From an uncultured Rikenellaceae bacterium (GTDB lineage: Bacteria; Bacteroidota; Bacteroidia; Bacteroidales; Rikenellaceae): 10,950 bases of DNA. The notes beneath the pieces are model-generated. The model was not told the origin of the DNA. It saw nothing but the letters and a program-made list of their open reading frames with translations, and made no database searches. Below, piece after piece: positions 7,561 to 10,950 of the stretch; position 1 is the first letter of the stretch; each line of letters opens with the position of its first letter. A program made the translations under genes and the position numbers. The stretch is taken from contig CAMTOL010000055.1 of assembly GCA_947074135.1 (NCBI GenBank), positions 1 to 10,950 of the forward strand, in the 5' to 3' direction.

Positions 7561-8266
7561 ATTAAGAATACGAAAAGAGTTTTACTATTACTGCTTATAT
7601 TATGTACGATTCCCAATATTTATGCACAAAAGATTGGAGTTTCTCAATATGACGACAATGATGTAAAGTTTTCAGAGCTTGAACTTGGACTTGGCGCAGG
7701 GCTTCCTACTCTTTCCGATGGGAGTGATGTGTCAGGAGCTTTAATATTATATATTGAGAACCGTTTTAATCTACCAAAAACACCATTTGATATAGGGATT
7801 CAAGCGCTATAGTCGTCGAGGAATTACGCAGAATCGCCAAACCTACGACGTGAATTACGAGAATATCTATTTCACTTTTTACTTTGATTACAATTACAGG
7901 AAGTTCGATAAGGTATCTCTCTTTGGCGGTCTTGGTTTGGGTTACACTCGTATTGAGGCTAACGCTATTAGAGGCAAAGGTTTTGTTGAGCCAAATGCCG
8001 ATTATGCACATTTTGCTGTTAGGGTAGGCGCAGAGTTTTGGCACCACTTGCGCGTGACGCTTGACTGCAAAATTACAGATAGGCGCTACTCCTACTACGC
8101 CATCACAATTGGTGGTGTTATAGGCGGCGGACTGAAAAACAAAACTAAGAAATCAAAAAAACAACCCACCTATAATAGACTAATCGAGCGACACAAAGCT
8201 TTCGCCCAGAAGATAACGAATGCAGCGAACAAAACGCTGGTAAAAACAATAAAAACGAGGAGTTAG
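7561..8266 (+). pseudogene. Outer-membrane beta-barrel protein, start codon lost and frameshifted
   Basis: The first frame runs from 7561 to the TAG at 7810-7812. It encodes an N-terminus typical of a Sec signal peptide (KNTKR, then LLLLLILC, cleavage expected after IYA before Q). The codon where ATG is expected is ATT (7561-7563), with an in-frame stop two codons upstream (7555-7557). A frame open from at least 7808 to 8266 continues the protein (YSRRGITQNRQTYDVNYENI). Its alternating polar/aromatic strands and glycine turns (SLFGGLGLGYTRIE, YAHFAVRVGAEF, YSYYAITIGGVIGG) are typical of small Bacteroidetes OmpA-like barrels of about 200 residues. Removing one base near 7804-7809 would restore a protein of 234 residues. 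The last 45 or so residues are Lys-rich and atypical for a barrel, which usually ends on an aromatic residue. ATT is a rare but real start codon elsewhere, so the frameshift is the stronger evidence of inactivation. Ligand and role are unknown. Confidence 0.75.
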
Positions 8267-8310
8267 ATGTTAATGGAAACACAAACAACACTAACTCCTC
8301 GTTTTATTTC
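8252..8310 (+). terminator. Strong hairpin terminator overlapping the barrel gene stop codon
   Basis: AAAACGAGGAGTTAG (8252-8266) and CTAACTCCTCGTTTT (8291-8305) form a perfect 15-base stem with a 24-base loop, followed by ATTT. The left arm contains the stop codon TAG at 8264-8266. On the minus strand the stem is also followed by a T-run, so it could act in both directions. Confidence 0.8.
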
Positions 8311-8367
8311 CGACTAAGTGCGCAAAGAAATGTTTGCAATTGTGATGAGAGTCTAAGTAAAAAAGAG

Positions 8368-8375
8368 TATCTTTG
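8368..8375 (+). promoter_or_regulatory. Probable -7 element of the folE promoter
   Basis: TATCTTTG followed by CA is a perfect Bacteroidetes -7 element. The start of transcription would fall near 8382, leaving a leader of about 17 nt before the ATG at 8399. The upstream TTG at 8340-8342 is 25 bases away, farther than the usual 19-21. Confidence 0.6.
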
Positions 8376-8398
8376 CACAATCTTTTTGTACAAAAACA

Positions 8399-8962
8399 AT
8401 GAACTCAAAATTAGAAAATCTCTACTCGCAAATCCTTACCGAGCTTGGGGAAGACCCCCAGCGTGAGGGACTGCTCAAAACTCCCGAACGTGTCGCTCGT
8501 GCAATGCGCTTCTTTACCAAAGGATACGACGAAGACCCAATCGCAATTATAAACTCCGCCAAATTTGTCGAAGAGTATAAACAAATGGTCGTTGTCAAAG
8601 ATATCGAAATATACTCGCTCTGCGAACACCACCTGCTTCCATTCTACGGTAAAGCACACGTTGCATACATTCCAAATGGACACATCACAGGACTATCAAA
8701 GATTGCTCGTGTGGTCGAGTGTTTTGCACGTAGATTGCAAGTCCAAGAGCGTATGACTGTTCAAATCAGGGACTCAATCCAAGAGGCACTCAACCCACTT
8801 GGCGTGGCAGTTGTAATCGAGGCTGGACATATGTGTATGCAGATGCGTGGCATTCAGAAACAAAACTCTGCAACCACTACATCAGCATTTACAGGCATCT
8901 TTATAAAAGAGCAAAAAACCAGAGAGGAGTTTATGCAGCTTATAGCTCACAAACTCCGCTAG
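8399..8962 (+). CDS. folE: GTP cyclohydrolase I
   Basis: FolE opens the imidazole ring of GTP, releases formate and rearranges the product to 7,8-dihydroneopterin triphosphate. This is the first step of folate synthesis and the entry to other pterin and deazapurine products. It is a cytosolic decamer in known members. Zinc ligands are Cys75 and His78 in [10 protein letters not shown] (73-82) and Cys146 in [11 protein letters not shown] (141-151), equivalent to Cys110, His113 and Cys181 of the E. coli enzyme. Other family stretches are TPERVARAM (28-36), [10 protein letters not shown] (98-107) and [10 protein letters not shown] (159-168). The 187 residues are a normal length for the short form. 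The start at 8399 follows a good promoter directly. The purF-like gene begins 42 bases after its stop on the same strand, so the two are probably co-transcribed. Confidence 0.96.
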   Translation: MNSKLENLYSQILTELGEDPQREGLLKTPERVARAMRFFTKGYDEDPIAIINSAKFVEEYKQMVVVKDIEIYSLCEHHLLPFYGKAHVAYIPNGHITGLSKIARVVECFARRLQVQERMTVQIRDSIQEALNPLGVAVVIEAGHMCMQMRGIQKQNSATTTSAFTGIFIKEQKTREEFMQLIAHKLR

Positions 8963-8970
8963 ATAACGCA

Positions 8971-8997
8971 TAATTCATAATTAAAAATTCATAATTA
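8971..8997. repeat. Inverted copy of the AT-rich intergenic repeat
   Basis: TAATTCATAATT followed by AAAAATTCATAATTA is the reverse complement of the units at 916-947 and 1001-1022. It fills most of the 42-base folE-purF spacer. Confidence 0.55.
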
Positions 8998-9004
8998 AAT
9001 AAAA

Positions 9005-10432
9005 ATGAGCGGTTTTTTTGGGTGCGTTTCGCGCCACAGTGCAGTTGCCGATGTTTTCTACGGCACAGACTATCACTCTCACCTAGGCACTAAACGTGCT
9101 GGTATGGCATTCTTTGATGGCGAAAAATTTGTTCGCAGTATCCACTCTCTCGAAAATGGATACTTTCGCAACAAATTCGAAGGCGATCTTGATCGCTTTG
9201 GCGAATCTAAACTCGGCATTGGCGTAATCTCAGACAACGAAAGCCAACCTGTAACTGTCACCTCTCACCTAGGGAGATTCTCTGTTGTAACGGTTGCTCG
9301 TATTGACAACCTAGAAGAGATTACATCTGAACTTCTTGCTAAGAATGTTCACTTTGCTGAACTATCTGGCTCAGAAATCAACCCTACAGAAGCTGTTGCA
9401 ATTCTTATCTCGAATGGCAAATCATTTAAAGACGGTATCGAACTTGCGCAAAGCAAAATCAAAGGCTCTTGCTCAATGCTGGTACTGACCGACAGCGGAA
9501 TATATGCTGCTCGTGACCGTTTTGGACGCACTCCAATAATTATTGCAAAAGATGACAAAGGATATGTTGCGGCTAGCGAATCTTCAAGTTTCTCAAATCT
9601 TGGATACAGCTATGTCAAAGACTTAGGAGCTGGCGAGATCGTCTTTATGAGCTCTGATGGGCTTCGTGAAGTAAAAGCAGCTGGAAATCGCAAACAGGTT
9701 TGTTCGTTCCTCTGGGTTTACTATGGTTACCCATCAGGATATTACGAAGGAATAAACGTCGAAAACACTCGTTACCGTTGTGGTGCGGCACTAGCAGCTC
9801 GTGATAAAGCCGATGGTATGACATTTGACTTTGCCGGAGGTATTCCTGACTCAGGAGTTGGACACGCCATTGGTTATAGCAATGCTATGGGCATTCCTTA
9901 TCGCCGCCCATTTGTGAAATACACACCAACTTGGCCTCGTAGCTTTATGCCTCAAAATCAAAATATGAGGGATTTGGTTGCCAAAATGAAACTACTTCCT
10001 AACAAAGAGTTCACTACTGGGCAAAATATGGTACTACTTGATGACTCTATCGTTCGTGGCACTCAGCTCAAAGATAATGTAGTAAAACTACTCGAAACTG
10101 GAGCTAAAGAGGTGCATATGCGTATTGCTTGTCCGCCACTGATTTTCCCTTGCGTCTTCTTAAACTTCTCGACCTCACGCTCTACATTTGACCTATTCAC
10201 TCGTCGTGTGATTCGTGATATTGAGGGCACTGACAAACTTACCAACGAAATGTTGGCAGCATATATCGACCCAAATGGCGAGAAATATCAAGAGATGGTA
10301 TCGATTATGGCTAAACATCTTCAGTTGGACTCACTCAAATTCCAACATCTAGAAGATATTGTTGCAGCAATTGGGCTTCCTAAAGAGCAACTATGTACAC
10401 ATTGTTGGGACAACTCTTCATATATGGAGTAA
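9005..10432 (+). CDS. purF: Amidophosphoribosyltransferase-like protein lacking the nucleophile cysteine
   Basis: PurF makes 5-phosphoribosylamine from PRPP and glutamine, the first step of purine synthesis, using an N-terminal class II glutaminase and a C-terminal phosphoribosyltransferase. The PRPP loop VLLDDSIVRGTQ (343-354) is intact. IPDSGVGHAIGYS (280-292), KYTPTWPRSF (305-314) and GLPKEQLCTHC (457-467) are also family-like. Cys233, Cys383, Cys464 and Cys467 fall where the [4Fe-4S] ligands of the B. subtilis enzyme lie. The N-terminus is MSGFFG, so Ser2 occupies the place of the catalytic Cys1. The NG oxyanion motif is not evident either (VTVARIDNLEEI, 95-106). I recall a Bacteroides form with MGGFFG, so this looks like a lineage paralogue rather than a local lesion. 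It may use free ammonia or another donor. The 475-residue frame is open, and a terminator follows at 10463. Family is sure; the exact reaction, and therefore the symbol, is less so. Confidence 0.85.
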   Translation: MSGFFGCVSRHSAVADVFYGTDYHSHLGTKRAGMAFFDGEKFVRSIHSLENGYFRNKFEGDLDRFGESKLGIGVISDNESQPVTVTSHLGRFSVVTVARIDNLEEITSELLAKNVHFAELSGSEINPTEAVAILISNGKSFKDGIELAQSKIKGSCSMLVLTDSGIYAARDRFGRTPIIIAKDDKGYVAASESSSFSNLGYSYVKDLGAGEIVFMSSDGLREVKAAGNRKQVCSFLWVYYGYPSGYYEGINVENTRYRCGAALAARDKADGMTFDFAGGIPDSGVGHAIGYSNAMGIPYRRPFVKYTPTWPRSFMPQNQNMRDLVAKMKLLPNKEFTTGQNMVLLDDSIVRGTQLKDNVVKLLETGAKEVHMRIACPPLIFPCVFLNFSTSRSTFDLFTRRVIRDIEGTDKLTNEMLAAYIDPNGEKYQEMVSIMAKHLQLDSLKFQHLEDIVAAIGLPKEQLCTHCWDNSSYME

Positions 10433-10462
10433 TAATCTCGAATAAACCACAACATAATAATA

Positions 10463-10511
10463 GCCTCTAAAGAATTGGATTTAATCTTCATAAATTTTTA
10501 GAGGCTTTTTT
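10463..10511 (+). terminator. Rho-independent terminator of the folE-purF unit
   Basis: GCCTCTAAA (10463-10471) pairs perfectly with TTTAGAGGC (10497-10505), and the stem is followed by TTTTTTA. It begins 30 bases after the purF-like stop codon. Confidence 0.85.
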
Positions 10512-10531
10512 ATGCTCATCATACTGTGGAC

Positions 10532-10574
10532 AAAAAAAACAGAGGAGGCAATCGTAATATAGATGCCTCCTCTG
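10532..10574 (-). terminator. Rho-independent terminator of the small membrane protein gene
   Basis: CAGAGGAGGCA (10540-10550) and TGCCTCCTCTG (10564-10574) form a perfect 11-base stem with a 13-base loop. On the minus strand it is followed by eight T (complement of 10532-10539). It lies 20 bases beyond the stop codon of the minus-strand gene at 10595. Confidence 0.85.
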
Positions 10575-10594
10575 CTAAATAAATATTCACTAAT

Positions 10595-10879
10595 CTAGAT
10601 AGATATAGCCAATGCTGACAAAAATACAATTAATAGTATAATACCAATAAATGAGAGTCCTAAACCAATAATTGCAAAAACACGTTTTGGCGCTTTAAAT
10701 ACTCCGATTAGAGAGAATAAAAAGCCTAAAAACCATACAATCCAGCCAAAAACTGGAACCCAGCTAAAAATAAGACCAATAATTGCAAGAATAAATCCAT
10801 CAATTGCAATTCCATTATCACATTGTTGTACGATTTGAACGTTGATTGGTTGTTGAGGTGTTGGTTGTTTATTTTACAT
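10595..10879 (-). pseudogene. Small two-helix membrane protein with a stop at codon 2
   Basis: On the minus strand a frame of 94 codons plus stop runs from ATG (10879-10877) to TAG (10597-10595), but its second codon is TAA (10876-10874). The rest reads as a coherent small protein: a polar Gln/Pro-rich N-terminus (NKQPTPQQPINVQIVQQ), then GFILAIIGLIFSWVPVFGW and WFLGFLFSLIGVF, a short KAPKR cytoplasmic-type loop, and a second helix (VFAIIGLGLSFIGIILLIVF). This resembles the small hydrophobic DUF4190-like proteins common in Bacteroidetes; the role is unknown. No in-frame ATG, GTG or TTG lies between the stop and the first helix. One change (TAA to AAA) would restore MKNKQPTP. A promoter-like element upstream and a good terminator downstream suggest a recently active gene. 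Alternatives are a base error or initiation at a non-standard codon. Confidence 0.65.
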
Positions 10880-10928
10880 AATGAGAAGGTTTTGTGTTAG
10901 TATTTAGCATATATATTATTTAACATCA

Positions 10929-10936
10929 CAAATTTA
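10929..10936 (-). promoter_or_regulatory. Possible -7 element of the small membrane protein gene
   Basis: On the minus strand TAAATTTG (10936-10929) fits TAnnTTTG and would start transcription about 43 bases before the ATG at 10879. The -33 region lies beyond the window, so it cannot be checked. Confidence 0.35.
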
Positions 10937-10950
10937 TTTAGAAAAGTTAT

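Noticed and set aside
8411..8683. Minus-strand open frame over folE
   Set aside because: It is antisense to the highly conserved folE, with no start signals or domain-like features.
1..10950. CRISPR array, tRNA or rRNA genes, insertion sequence
   Set aside because: No regularly spaced direct repeats, cloverleaf-like segments, rRNA sequence or transposase frame were seen.

Overview
The window reads as part of an AT-rich, anaerobic Bacteroidales-type chromosome. The grounds are promoter elements of the Bacteroidetes form TAnnTTTG upstream of most transcription units, the absence of regular Shine-Dalgarno sites, the style of the PpiD-like protein and the beta-barrel protein, an ATP-type PEP carboxykinase, and [FeFe]-hydrogenase maturation (HydG). 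The assignment is inference from these features; no database search was possible.

Layout. Positions 1-773 (minus) hold the N-terminal part of a membrane-anchored PpiD/SurA-type peptidyl-prolyl isomerase that runs off the left edge and whose frame is disturbed near 75-120. Positions 1020-2408 (minus) encode HydG, transcribed divergently from a sodium-coupled amino-acid transporter of the NSS/SNF family (2495-3811, plus). TilS (3912-5198, plus) converges on PckA (5354-6949, minus), which has a strong terminator at 5294-5328 and a leader of about 220 nt. Positions 6950-7560 hold no gene. A broken outer-membrane beta-barrel gene follows at 7561-8266 (plus; ATT in place of a start codon, plus a frameshift) and ends in a strong hairpin. 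folE (8399-8962) and a purF-like gene (9005-10432) form a probable two-gene unit closed by a terminator at 10463-10511. A small two-helix membrane protein gene (10595-10879, minus) has a stop as its second codon.

Most of the window is housekeeping: tRNA-Ile lysidine formation, gluconeogenic/anaplerotic carbon flow, pterin and purine synthesis, hydrogenase cofactor assembly and envelope protein folding. No obvious new multi-gene system is visible. The points worth a second look are (i) three separate genes with reading-frame lesions within 11 kb, which means either genome erosion or sequence error; (ii) a PurF paralogue that keeps its PRPP loop and four cluster-type cysteines but has Ser where the glutaminase nucleophile Cys should be; and (iii) the head-to-head pairing of a tyrosine-consuming enzyme (HydG) with an amino-acid transporter.
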